NCBI GenBank assembly: GCA_035048485.1
Contig: CM068585.1
Coordinates: forward strand, 19,524,501-19,588,500
DNA from: Pteria penguin
Taxonomy: Eukaryota; Mollusca; Bivalvia; Pterioida; Pteriidae
Length of the DNA stretch: 64,000 bases
Reading direction: 5' to 3'
Below the pieces are notes generated by a model, which made no database searches, was not told where the DNA came from, and was given only the letters and a program-made list of their open reading frames with translations. Positions 46,609 to 57,287 of the stretch are shown piece after piece. Within the stretch, counting starts at the first letter, position 1. Each line of letters opens with the position of its first letter. The translations under genes and the position numbers were made by a program.

Positions 46609-47660
46609 AATTTTCTTTGTGTTCATGGTTTTGCGGCGAATCTGATTGGTTAAAAAATTTAGTTCATTTCTGCATGAACAAAATTTTGAGTGCAGATATG
46701 TCACAATTGCCGGCGCTACTTTCCTCTGGAATGCGAAACCCCGATCTATTTATAGAACCGTGATTCCCGTGTTGTTAATCGATTGCATAAAATTGTTTCG
46801 TTATATATTATGAATGCAAAGTACAAAAGAAATCGCACTTCACTTCAGAAATTATTAAATATAAAATATAATTTCTTACTCTTATTCAATAAAAATGTAA
46901 AATATAACTAGACCAGGTCTATCAATTAAGCTACAATACAGTGCTGTTTAGAAATACATGCAGTCAAGTACAAAATAAAAACAGTACTCGTCTGCTACTA
47001 GCCGATCGTTTGACAGTGGACATTGATAACTAAAATTTCTACGGTATCACACCCGACTGGGCATACAGAACGGGCACCAGAGCAGGTGCTGCCTCCGATC
47101 CAAGTCCTTGAGCATACACTTTCCACCTTGTCAGGCTTGTGACACGCACGTGCACCAGTCAATATACATTGCATTTCTAATGATACTGATACCATTTAAA
47201 ATATAAATACCTTAGGTAGCAGATTATCATCCTCATATGCATGTTTCTTTAAGTTGTGTTTTTAATAATTGTTCATTCTTTTTCACTTCTAATCTTTTCA
47301 ATAGACACTAGGATCAAATTTTCGAATTTCGTGTTAGCCGCCATTATCGACTTCAAAATGTTGTTTACCCTGTTATTGTATTACTGCGCGATCACGTCAC
47401 ATGTATCAGAGATAAAAAAAAGTAATGTAGTGCCATAATAAATTATGTTTCTTGGACACTTATTTAATTTTTGTTTTCATATAAAAGCTAAATAAAATGA
47501 TAAGAAATGAATCCCTATATTTTTTTGGTTGATTGAGGTATCAACCTAAAATTTGGACGGAAAACTTTTGCATCAATGCGCTTCGCGCACTGATGCAGTT
47601 TTCCGTCCAAATTTTAGGTTGATACCTCAATCAACCAAAAAAATATAGGATTCATTTCTT
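46609..47660 (-). mobile_element. Hairpin-ended repeat family with a conserved short ORF, copy 2
   Basis: Same order as 38825-39660. The minus-strand ORF starts ATGGCGGCTAACACG at ~47345 but is interrupted after about 25 codons by the 110-bp segment absent from copy 1. The outer end is duplicated as the large palindrome 47502-47660. Confidence 0.65.
47502..47660. repeat. Large perfect-looking palindrome (~75-bp arms)
   Basis: The left arm AAGAAATGAATCCCTATATT runs through GGTTGATTGAGGTATCAACC and TTGGACGGAAAAC. The right arm mirrors it, ending TATAGGATTCATTTCTT. The centre contains GCATCAATGCGCTTCGCGCA. Only a few mismatches are seen. It can extrude as a cruciform or arise from head-to-head joining of two element ends. 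Confidence 0.9.
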
Positions 47661-47726
47661 AAATCAACATAATTTAGTTTATAATCGACTTACATTTTAC
47701 ATATACACGTATAACGTTAACTACTA

Positions 47727-47760
47727 TTTGTGTATATATATATATATATATACACATATA
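47727..47760. repeat. (TA)n microsatellite
   Basis: About 12 TA units flanked by GTGTA/TACAC, itself palindromic. Confidence 0.85.
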
Positions 47761-48220
47761 TTATAAGGATATTATAATGTAGTTATAACTTTTGCCCAAT
47801 CCTATTTCATTTTATGAAATAAAATATTCAAATCCAAATACGATGAATTCTTGCTCTTCCTTTATGTCTAATCATTTTTATCTTGTTATAATATGTGCAT
47901 CAATCTTAGTATCAAAGTGTCATAGCTATTTAAGGTTGCATGTCGTGTACTTCTAGAATGTACTCTGTATGGACAGTTCCCGTTGTAATATTACTGTAGT
48001 TCTGAAAATTATATTTTTTCGACAAGTTTACTTAACACTAGAATGCTAGAATGTAAACAGGACAAAAACAACAAACTGTAGTAGATAATAATGCTGGGAA
48101 ACATTTTATTAAATAACTAGATTTTTGTGTTCTGTAAGTTTCTAGTCCTTGAGACTTTTGTCTTACCTCGCATTGTCTTTGATCATTTTTTGTAAGTCTC
48201 TCAGCCATAACTTTGTTATC

Positions 48221-48581
48221 GGATGCATGACAGCTAAGTGATTCGGTACCATAGGTCGTGGGTTCGAGTCCCCGTCGGGGAACGAATATAAGCGAAATAT
48301 AGGGCGCCTTGTTAGCTGTGGTGTCTTTGAGCTTTATATGTTTGTCTAATTTGCCTTTATTTCTACAGGGATTTCTTCGGAGATCCAAGGTCCATTGCAT
48401 TTCTAGTGTTTCACTGTTTCTATTTGTGCTTTGTATGTTTATTTCTGTTGCAGTGATTGTATTCTTTCAGAGGATCCGCGTGCGTTTACGTCAGGTAAAT
48501 TCCTTCACTTTCCGCGGCCGTGTTGTCATGCATACGATTAGCTAATGTTTGGCTATTAAAGCTCTATTTTTTGTGAAACTC
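48221..48581 (+). mobile_element. tRNA-derived SINE, tandem copy 1
   Basis: GGATGCATGACAGCTAAGTG, then GGTCGTGGGTTCGAGTCCCC (B box) and GGAACGAATATAAGCG. The body continues with TTTCTTCGGAGATCCAAGG, GTTTCACTGTTTCTATTTGT and CCGCGGCCGTGTTG, to GGCTATTAAAGCTCTATTTT. It lacks the D-arm/A-box half. The next copy starts 361 bp on. Confidence 0.75.
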
Positions 48582-48965
48582 GGATGCATGACAGCTAGGT
48601 GATTCGGTACCATAGGTCGTGGGTTCGAGTCCCCGTCGGGGAACAAATATAATGAAATATAGGGTGTTTGTTAGCTGTAGTGTCTTAGTGTCTTTATGCT
48701 TGTCTAATTTGTCTTTATTTCTACAGGTATTTCTTCGGAGATCCAAGGTCCATTGTACTCCTGGGTGTTTCTCTGTATCTATTTGTGCTATATATGTTTA
48801 TTTCTGTTTCAGTGATTGTATTCTTTCAAAGGATCCGCCTGCGTTTACGTCGGGTAAATCCCTTCACTTTCCGCGGCCGTGTTGCCATGCATACGATTAG
48901 CTAATGATTGGCTATTAAAGCTCTATTTTTGGTGGAGCTCGGGTAACTCAGTCGGTTAGACGGTC
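48582..48965 (+). mobile_element. tRNA-derived SINE, tandem copy 2
   Basis: A close repeat of 48221-48581 with the same internal order and only scattered substitutions (TGTAGTGTC, TTTCTTCGGAGATCCAAGG, CCGCGGCCGTGTTG). It ends by running into a third tRNA-like head that retains the A box. Confidence 0.75.
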
Positions 48966-49030
48966 GGATGCATGACAGCTAGGTGATTCGGTACCATAGG
49001 TCGTGGGTTCGAGCCCCCGTCAGGGTAAAA
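48946..49030 (+). mobile_element. tRNA-like head of a third SINE copy
   Basis: GAGCTCGGGTAACTCAGTCG and GTTAGACGGTCGGATGCATG followed by GGTCGTGGGTTCGAGCCCCC supply both A and B boxes. The body is missing after GTCAGGGT. An inserted CGGGTAACT in the head distinguishes it from the 12403 copy. Confidence 0.6.
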
Positions 49031-50168
49031 GAATAATTTAAATCTTCACGAGGTTCTTGTTTATGTATATTGCAGATACTAAACACGCAACATTTCCTAA
49101 ATTATCAATTATCTATAACTATTAAAATTACAGAAAATTGAATTTTACGTGTACGCTATACATTAATTAAACTGATTCACTTTCATCAGACAAAGTCTTG
49201 AAATTTAATCTTTTCTTAACATTGTATGGATAGCTAATTTTGCAATCAAAAATCTCATGTAAGTAGAATTTGTATAATATATATTTAAGCGTAATGGGAA
49301 TCCAATGAAAATTAAATGTCCAGGAACCGTATTTATTTACAGAGGCAACCACTAATATTTGTAAGTAAGTAGACCAGATTGGAATAGGAATAAGAACTAC
49401 AGTCATCGAAACACCCACATCTCAGAAATAGAGGATTTAGAGTAGTCAAGTAGGTCTCTTGAAAGACGAGATAGTATGATCTGTACGTATTTCAAAACTT
49501 GCTACTTGTTTCAAAAATCAAGATCATAAAGTCAAAATTCGCGTCGCATTATAGATTAAAATACAAAAGTTTAAGTAAAAACATAAGGTTGCATCCTTTG
49601 ATGATTTTTAGCCGGGCTTAATGCCGAAGGCATATACGCCAATGCTATAGCCGCCGAGCACGATTCTCAAACGAGGCATTCTAATTATAAATTTTAAAGC
49701 ACTCTTTCTCAATGTGTCCTTGCGCTTCAAAATATAATATCTGATGTAATTTCTATAGCATTAGAATATTCAGAACGTATTATGGATATTTGCTGGATTA
49801 TTAATTATAAGTAACATTGCAAATAGAGATATACATGTGTATATTCGTGTAGACTGAAGCTGAAGTTATCTGCTCTTGCTTCCTATCGCTGCGCGAAGAG
49901 ACAGGTGACCACCGCAGTTCTGGAGAGTCTTTTTCTACTCCAGCTAGTGTTATATTCGTCTGCAGTAGCATACACAACATTAGTATACAGTATCTGTTGT
50001 AATTTATGAGAGGCACTTGATGTTTAGTCTCGAGGATGTATTTAATCGTGTCAGGATTTGTTGATTCTAGATTAAATGAATGAAACAAAGCAAAATCCAG
50101 TGATACAAAAATAACCGATAACGCGTCACTTTAACCTAAGTCAGCCTCGTTATGGCCACTGTCTAGAT
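49031..50168. other. Unassigned sequence
   Basis: No gene was recognised. AGCCGGGCTTAATGCCGAAG (49612) and GGTGACCACCGCAG are isolated GC-richer words without assignment. Confidence 0.3.
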
Positions 50169-50996
50169 ATTTTAAGTAGGGTTGTCAAATCGGAAGTTTT
50201 TCACTAACCGGTTAATCGGTACTTTTTCCGATCGAGTACTCGGTTACTCGTATCAATGGACATTGTCTAATTGTGTACGCAGCAAGGGGCCCTATGAAAT
50301 CATAAACTTCAAAATGATCATGCGAGGATCCAGAAAATTTGTCAGAGGGGGTCCAACCAGAGACATGTCTCTGGTCCAACCAAAAAAGGTAAATTTTTCT
50401 CTTAGACGAGGGGGGTCCAACCCCAATGCCCAAATATTACCTTTTTTTGGTAAAATTCTCGGATTCCTGGGGGTCCAGACCCCTCTCCCCCTCCTCTCCT
50501 ATCCGTGCATGATGATAAACCGATATCTGTCACATGGCCCCCTACTACTATCAGCTGTCAGTTTGAAGTAATTCCAAGCCTTTGACATTTGAGGCGGCAT
50601 TTTTGTTTTCCAAATGGGCTTCAAATAACACCAACTGTATTTATAACCCGAGCTTCGTGTAGTACATGTATAAATAAGCAATGGGTAAAGGTAATTAAAG
50701 TTGATCACATATTCAGTGATACAAACAATCGATATATATATATTCCCCGTGGCGGTTGAAGAAATACCTGAAAGTGTATTATTTGATTGTGAAAACATTC
50801 ATAGAGGAAAGTGTTCCGTCGCGCAACAAAAACAAGACAAACAAATAAACAAGCAGAGCGGGATAACAGCTTCATTCTGTTTTTGTTTTAATTTATTTTT
50901 TACCGGGTACCCGAGTACTAAATTTACTAACCGATACTCGGTTCGTTCGACGGTTAACCGGTTAACCAGGTACTCGTTGACAACCCTAATTTTAAG
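50169..50996. mobile_element. Non-autonomous hAT-type element with 8-bp target duplication
   Basis: Inverted ends TAGGGTTGTCAA (50177-50188) and TTGACAACCCTA (50977-50988) are flanked on both sides by ATTTTAAG (50169-50176 and 50989-50996), a perfect 8-bp target-site duplication as expected for hAT. Subterminal AACCGGTTAA and GAGTACTCGG words are inverted at both ends. The 812-bp interior has no transposase and includes a nested GGATCC-type insert at about 50320-50510. Confidence 0.85.
50320..50512. mobile_element. Possible nested MITE
   Basis: CATGCGAGGATCCAGA (~50321) and CCTATCCGTGCATGATG (~50499) are roughly inverted. The interior is G- and C-run rich, with GGGGGTCCAACC on one side and GGGGTCCAGACCCC on the other. 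No target duplication was confirmed. Confidence 0.45.
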
Positions 50997-51577
50997 ATCT
51001 AGACAGACATTGCCAGTCTAATATTCGCGTACATGTATATGTGAGGGTTTTCCCTGTGTCTATTTTTGCCGACTGAAACATATTTCTAATTCAAGCGTCA
51101 TAAATAAATATTGGTATGGAGCATTGTACTGCCCATTGCCTTATCGCTCACGTGTACATGTACTGTTCCTTGTGCTGATTAACAAGTCTGACATTGTTCT
51201 CAGATCGACGCCATTTCCAACAAAGTAGTAATCAAGATTGTTTTATGTATGGAGATAAATAAACCAAGTATCATTTCAGGTTTTCTCTCGGACTTGTTCG
51301 GTAACAATTACTTTTTGCAATTTTGCCCCACCCCATAAAAAAGGAAGAAAAAGGAAAAAATGGCGATAATTGCCTAGATCTGTTGAACTTTTCAAGGATA
51401 TATAGTATATCCTGCAACAGAGAGTGGGTTTCATGAACATGGATTGCCAATGCAAGTAGTGAAATTGTACAATTCAACAGATCTAGTATAGAAATTCAGT
51501 ATATCTTGATAGAAGCCGATGGTTCGAAGAGTAATGCATGAAGAAAAATGAGTTACAATCAAAAAGGTTCAAGAAAA

Positions 51578-51845
51578 GTGCACACCAGAACTGCCCAAAT
51601 AAAAAATGGCCCACACCAAAACTGCCTTTTTTTTTTTACCAAAACGGCCCAACTTTGTAATATATTGACAATGGGCATCGAATATGATTTCAAAATAGAT
51701 GTTTTCACCTAGTGTTTAAATTATGCTTGATACAGATGGTAAGAGGACTAATAATTTGACATTTCAATGAATTGCATTTAGCATAAAATTATTCCTATTG
51801 TGGTGTGGGTCATTTTATTTTTGAGCCGTTTTGACTATACACCAA
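51578..51845. mobile_element. Possible MITE with ~40-bp inverted ends
   Basis: GCACACCAGAACTGCCCAAA, then AATGGCCCACACCA, is mirrored by TGGTGTGGGTCATTTTATTT, then TTGAGCCGTTTTGACTATAC. The inversion is imperfect but extends about 40 bp. No coding capacity was seen. Confidence 0.5.
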
Positions 51846-52442
51846 TCCGGAAAAAAGGTCATAGCTCTGCCCTCTGTAGCGATAGGAGATGGCAGATATA
51901 CGTCTTTTATGTTCTAGAGAATAAAGCATGTCAAGAGCAGTGTAACTTTTAAAACAGTAGGCCCTATTAAATCTATGGTTTTCATCAAGGGTAAGATGCC
52001 ATGCCTCACGAGATCAAAGTTAACCAATGATAAACTTCATTTCACTATTACTTAACAATTGTCCTTCCATAGCAAATGTGTAACTTCTTGTTTCCTTGAA
52101 TTTGTTATCAACTGATTTTAACTTCAATTTAATCTTTTGCTACTTGACCAGTTACTGAAAGCCCGGCTATCAGTACTGTAAGTACTTTGATTTTTTGTGT
52201 ATATAGTTGTAGTAGGCAGGTAGAAAAGCTGTTACAAAGCAGTAGTGTTTGAGATCGATTTATACCGGAAAGTCGTAATCAACATATAATGAATAGTTGA
52301 TCTCGTTGCGCACGTTGCATTTTCAGTTGCAATTTACATCTAAATTGTTTCAAATTGCTACTCGTTGTAATAAGACATTCTTGGCCTTAACTTAAGTCCT
52401 AATAATAAGAAAATAGCATGTGATGACACAGTAATCATTTTA
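51846..52442. other. Unassigned sequence
   Basis: No gene or repeat was recognised. Confidence 0.3.
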
Positions 52443-53575
52443 TTTTCTTTGTGTTGATGGTCTTGCAGCGAATGTGTTTGGTTAAAGAATTGATTTGATT
52501 TCTGCATCAACAAAATTTTGAGTGCAGATATGTCACAACTGCCGGAACTACTTTCTTTTGGAATGCCAAACCCCGTTCTATTAATGGGACAGTGATTCCC
52601 GTGTTGTTAATCGATTAGGCTACATAATAGTGTGTTTCGTTATATCTAACGACTACAAAATACTAAAGAAATTACAGTTTATTTTAAGAACTATTAAATA
52701 AAAGATATAATTTCCTACTATTATACTATTATTCAATAAAAAAGTAAAATACAGTAGCGGATCCAGGGTTTCCGAAAATGGGAGGGGGGGGGGGGCCGCA
52801 TGTGAAAGTCAAGTATTAGCCAAATTACTAAGCCATTTTGGGGTGCTAAATCTGGAGTATTAAAAGTCAATATGTGGCAAAAATGGGGCCCGCCCCATCT
52901 AAATCCACCACTGAAATATAACTAGATCTATAATGATTCTCTAGTCTACAGAACTGTTTAGAAATAGTCAAATACAATACAGCTCTCGCCTGCTACTAGC
53001 CGATCGCTCAACAATGGACGCTGATAACTGTAATTTTTACGATATAATGCCCGACTAGGCAAACAGAACAGGAATTTACACCGGAGATGATGCTGTCTCC
53101 GATCCCGAACCTAATCTTTTCGCCTTGTGGCGCGCACGTGCACCAGTCAACATGCATGTCTGATAATACTAATAGCATTCAAAATACAAATACCTTAAGT
53201 AATAGATTGTCATTCTCACATGCATGTTTCATTAATTCGTGTTTTTAATTCGTTCGTTCTATTTCACTTCTAATCTTTTCAATAAACACTATGATAAAAA
53301 TTTTCGAATTTTTCGTGTTTGCCGCCATTATTGACTTCAAAATGTTATCTACATTGTCATTGTATTACTACGTGATCAAGTCACATGTAACAGGGACAAA
53401 ATAGTAATGTAGTGCCATAATAAATTATGTTTACTTGACACTTTTTTCATTTTTGTTTCCATATATAAGTTAGATAAAATGATAAGAAATGAATCCTATA
53501 TTTTTTCGGTTGATTGAGGTATCAACCTAGAATTTGGACACAAAACTGCATCAGTGCGCGAAGCACACTGATACA
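52443..53575 (-). mobile_element. Hairpin-ended repeat family with a conserved short ORF, copy 3
   Basis: Same order as copies 1 and 2, with the end at ~53490-53575 (GAATCCTATATTTTTTCGG, GCATCAGTGCGCGAAGC). The ORF start has changed to a GTTTGCCGCCATTATTG context. The copy is interrupted by the MITE at 52752-52913. Confidence 0.65.
52747..52918. mobile_element. 162-bp MITE with 5-bp target duplication
   Basis: Inverted ends CAGTAGCGGATCCAG (52752) and CTAAATCCACCACTG (to 52913) are flanked by AAATA on both sides. Paralogous repeat copies 1 and 2 show the empty site (GTAAAATATAACTAG at ~46899), so removing the element plus one AAATA restores it. The end motif CAGTRGCGGAT is common to MITEs in many animals. 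Confidence 0.85.
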
Positions 53576-53599
53576 GAATGACGTTACGCTGACTGAACA

Positions 53600-54160
53600 T
53601 ATGAATGAATGGAATGACGTGCTAACGTACAATCTCGTCCCTGTAGCTTACGCTGGTTAAACTGCCTTCCACTTTCACAAAAAGGGTCTTTCTATGTGTT
53701 ATAATTGCACCTTAGACCATAACGTTCCCTCCGCCGAATTGGCATCGCTGAAATACGTATGTAACGTTCTCTGGCACGACGGTAAGCCCGAACACGAGCG
53801 TCACTGCTGCCGAAACGAAATCTCGACTCGTGCGTAAACAGTACTTCCGCCCAATCTCTATTATTGAAATGAAAATGTCGCCTACACCACGTTAACCTCG
53901 CTGCACGGTGATGCCGGAGCAGAACAGAACAGATAGCAGGACGTCGAGGACGGATGTAGACCTCTCGCAACTCGTTCCTTACGGTACGAGAACTTATCCG
54001 TCGATGCCCAGGGATGATTTTAGCAGTCAAAGAAGCCGATTGAAATCGATAACGTAACGTAAATGTGACGTGGGTATACACATATCTTGCCAATGTGACG
54101 TTACACGCAAGCGTCCTGGTCGTTGGCGATCCCGAACGGTGTCACTTTGTTCTTAGTGTA
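53600..54160 (-). pseudogene. Tc1/mariner transposase fragment
   Basis: The 133-codon frame (54093-53692) contains RRISSRTVRNELREVYIRPR, RHHRAARLTWCRRH, WAEVLFTHESRFRFGSSDAR and VRAYRRARERY, the linker and catalytic-domain start of Tc1-like transposases. The expected FTDES motif reads FTHES, so the catalytic Asp is His. The C-terminal third with the last catalytic residue is missing. No inverted ends were found. It is a dead copy. Confidence 0.8.
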
Positions 54161-54199
54161 TGGTTCACGCCTTTTGATAATAGATAATTGCTTGTCACA

Positions 54200-54300
54200 A
54201 ATGACTTGGTGCACTCCAAATCCGAGCTCAACGCTCCACTGACCCCGGTTGTGACACACCAAATGCGAGGTCAACGCTTCACTGACCCCGGTTTGCTAAC
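54200..54300. repeat. Short tandem duplication
   Basis: CCGAGCTCAACGCTCCACTG and GCGAGGTCAACGCTTCACTG, each followed by ACCCCGGTT, two copies about 50 bp apart. Confidence 0.7.
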
Positions 54301-54840
54301 ATAAATGAATGAAGAATGACACTGTGTAGCATCACGTGACTAAAGTTGGTGAATCCACGAATTCATAATGGAGGCAAAAAGCTCGCTTCGAAGAGTACAA
54401 ACAGGTATTTTGATAATTGTACTGGCGTAATTATATATTCATAGCCCTTGTCCTTGTACAAACTGATACTGATATAATTGTCAACTTTTCAATCAATGAA
54501 TCATTGTAGTTTTTACAAACATTGTGACAAAAGTCACGAACAAGCGAAATCTGTTTATGGTAGTTTCCACGAATTTATGAAAATTTGCCTATTTCTTAGC
54601 TTTGTTGGAATGTTCATTTTTAAACTGACATTGAATGTTATTTGTAAACCCGCATATTCTACTTAGCTAAAAACTATTAGTCTAAATGTGTATTTATAGC
54701 TATTTCTTACTCTTTTCTGATATTGATGAGTTCCACGAATGATAATGTCAACAAGCAAAAATGATGAGTTTACACGCATAAAAATTTGGCCCTTGAAAAT
54801 AAAATGTTATATCATGTTTTTATAATCGTTTTCTTATAAG

Positions 54841-54978
54841 ATAAACAAACTCATGTGTCCCACTTGTGGGAAAACATGTAAAAGCAAGTCTGGGGTTTAT
54901 GCCCGTAAGTTAAAACATGGACCCTTTGCATGTTGTGGGAGGAGATTCTTCACTCGGGTAAATTTACAGAGGCATGTG
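54841..54978 (+). CDS. Candidate zinc-finger exon inside the foldback element
   Basis: A 46-codon stretch is bounded by a good acceptor (TTTTCTTATAAG) and a GTAAGG donor. It contains LMCPTCGKTCKSKSGVYARK, HGPFACCGRRFFTRV and NLQRHV. This is one CxxC finger start with a distant His and a second C2H2-like finger whose Cys pair is adjacent (CC). It is too short to be a gene alone. It may be the second exon of an element-encoded DNA-binding protein whose first exon could be the ATGGAGGCAAAAAGC segment in the arm (54368), though the phases do not match as read. It is the only coding-like signal in the element. Confidence 0.45.
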
Positions 54979-55130
54979 GTAAGGTGATTTAAATTCTAAT
55001 ACCGAGAATTTACCCACTTGCACAACTAATCATCCGCTATCACTAATTCTTTGTGTCGTCCTGATTGATCAGTAGTTGATTTCACCTAAGTAAAAAGAAG
55101 ATCACAGATGCTACCTTCCAATTATTAAAA

Positions 55131-55368
55131 GCCGGTGTGGTCCAGTGGTATGGGACTCGCTTAGTGATTGGAAGGTCCAGATTCGATTCTTGTCCTGGTC
55201 ATGCCGGTGTTCTGTCATTCTGATGAGACAGTAAAATTCGAGGTCCCGTGTTGCTGTTGGCGTGGCACGTAAAAGATCCCTCACTGCTTCGGGTTGGTCC
55301 GTTACAAATGTATTAATTTGTATGTAATGCACCAGGCGGATGCCGTCACCAAATGCGTGCAATAATCA
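55131..55368 (+). mobile_element. tRNA-derived SINE within the foldback element
   Basis: GCCGGTGTGGTCCAGTGGTA (A box) and AGGTCCAGATTCGATTCTTG (B box) form a tRNA-like head of about 70 nt. It is followed by a conserved-looking body with GAGGTCCCGTGTTGCTGTTG, GGCACGTAAAAGATCCCTCA and CTGCTTCGGGTTGGTCCG. It differs in sequence from the 12175/48221 family. Confidence 0.7.
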
Positions 55369-56609
55369 TGTATTGGCGTGTAACAAGTACTATCCAATCA
55401 TTAATTTCTTGGTACTGGCTGCCTAAATCAATTTACCGAATGTTTGATAAATCTAGAACCATTACGTTGCTTTCTCATCGGAAGTCAACGTCATTTAATG
55501 TTTTGTTTTTAACAAAACTGAACAGATTTTATAAAACATCTCATATGAACATTCCTGGACTTATTTCGAAGCCAGTGTATCAACTTTAACGTCATGATAA
55601 TTTTCATCATCATCATCATGATATTTTAACAAAATCCAGTTCTCCATCATTCAAATAAAGATCTCGCAGATTGCAACGCTTTTAACGTCCTCTTTCTTGA
55701 ATGTTTTATTTTGCTGAATGGTGTTTTTGCTTTTCTCTTTTGATATCATTTTGATTTCAATTTTAGCTATATAATATTTTCTTAAGCATTCAGCGATACA
55801 AAATTGATCTCTGTAGCGGCAACCAATGGAAAGTGTATATTTTTGGACATCTTTGTTTTAGGTCTCATTTTGGATTATTAAAAAAAAAAGAGAAAAGAAA
55901 AGATATGAATGACACAAGAAAAATAAAAAGTAACGTTAACAAAGCTGTAAGTTACATAATGACACGGTATTTTCCAATTCCTCAATTATTTACGTGGAAA
56001 CTCATCACTTTTGGTTTTTGACAATATCAATCGTGGAACCCATCAGTGTTAAAAAAGAGTAAGAAATGGCTTTAAATACACATTTAGACGAAAGGTTTAT
56101 AGGTAAGTAGAATATGCGAAATAGCAAATAACATACCATATCACTTTTAACTATGAATATTCCAGCAAAGCTAAGAAATAGGTTTATTTTCATAAATTTG
56201 TGGAAACTACCATAACGTTACATACACAGATTTCGCTTGTTCGTGACTTTTGTCACAACGTTTGTAAAAACTACAATGACTGAAAAGATGGCAATTACAT
56301 CAGTATCGGACATGGGCTATGAATATATATAATAACGTCAGTACAATCATCAAAATACCTGTTTGTACTCTTCGAAGTGAGCTTTTTGCCTCCATTTGAA
56401 TTCGTGGATTCACCAACTTTAGCATCGTGATGCTACACAGTGAGTGAGTGAACGAATGAATGAATGAAAATATGAGCATAGATTGAAAATCTAATGGAAT
56501 ATTCTAAACTATGCATCATATGTGTGGCCGAAGGAGAGGTGGGGATTGCACCATCGTGTGCAATCCTCGTAGTACTAGTAGAAAGTAGACAGGGACTTGC
56601 TCTTTATAA

Positions 56610-56840
56610 TTACCGGTGCATTAGCTTTAGGAGTTTAGGCGGGGGCGGTTGTAATGCATCCGAGATATTTTTCAGCTTTTCCTCAGACGGTCGTTTGTAT
56701 GTGAGCACAGCAGACCTACGATGACCGCTTCTCTGCATAATATCCTGCTCTTCAAAACCAGCGTTGTACAAGGTAGAACTACTGTAGGCGAGTCCGCAAT
56801 GATTTTTGACTTTGCGGTCAATTTCTGCATCATGAAACAT
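56610..56840 (-). pseudogene. Crypton-type tyrosine recombinase, C-terminal fragment
   Basis: The minus-strand frame contains VKNHCGLAYSSSTLYNAGFE, EQDIMQRSGHRRSAV and LTYKRPSEEKLK, the C-terminal catalytic region of Crypton/DUF3504-type tyrosine recombinases. The GHR motif and the Tyr of YKRPS are present. The Arg of the usual HSGR motif reads Leu (NHCGL), so catalysis is probably lost. It is separated from its likely N-terminal part (57521-57288) by unrelated repeat sequence. Confidence 0.7.
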
Positions 56841-56879
56841 ATTTTGCAGAGATTCGGGGCATATAGTTTTTGTCCTGTC

Positions 56880-57200
56880 TGTTTGTTTGTCTGTTTGTCC
56901 GCTAAAACTTTAACCTTTGCCTTAACTTTTTTATAGGTTTTACATGCAAGTGATATGGCTCTTATATTTGGCATGTATTCCTTGTGACAAAACCTTCCGG
57001 TAGTACCTTAATTTTTGACCATGAAAATGAATTACCTTGTGACCTTGGCCTTGATGTTTGATCTACTTATCAAAATATGCCTTAGTGAACTTTGGTGCCA
57101 ACGGGGACATTCGTGTTTCACAAACATGACTTATTTATTTTATATTTTACATGTATATTACTCTCAAAAATACCTTTGTTTTATATTCATTTTAATTTTG
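56880..57200. repeat. Dispersed bivalve-type repeat interrupting the Crypton remnant
   Basis: GTATTCCTTGTGACAAAACC, CCTTGTGACCTTGGCCTTGA and TGGTGCCAACGGGGACATTC, then GTGTTTCACAAACATGAC. The last block resembles the repeat in the transposon intron at 9300. It is inserted between the two Crypton-like fragments. Confidence 0.5.
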
Positions 57201-57287
57201 TGGCCTAGACCTTTAGATCTTATTCCTGTTTTTGTTCTGTTAAACCCCCAAAACCAAAATTTTCATATTGTTTTCTACTTGAATGTT

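Larger units (their letters stand above)
54320..56442. mobile_element. Foldback DNA element with ~430-bp inverted ends
   Basis: The left arm 54320-~54755 is mirrored by ~56010-56442. Both begin CACTGTGTAGCATCACG, then AAAGTTGGTGAATCCACGAA, ATGGAGGCAAAAAGCTC and GAGTACAAACAGGTATTTTG. Shared inner blocks include TTGTGACAAAAGTCACGAAC and AAGCGAAATCTGT. The interior carries a candidate zinc-finger exon (54841-54978) and a SINE (55131-55368). Flanks are GAATGAAT-rich, so the target duplication could not be read. The superfamily is unknown. Confidence 0.8.

Noticed and set aside
48940..49030. Functional tRNA gene with A and B boxes
   Set aside because: It is one of several copies sharing a SINE body and tail, and it has no complete acceptor stem. 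It is annotated as a SINE head.
54200..54300. Possible inverted ends of the Tc1 remnant
   Set aside because: The repeated blocks here are direct repeats and no partner exists at the left side near 53600.
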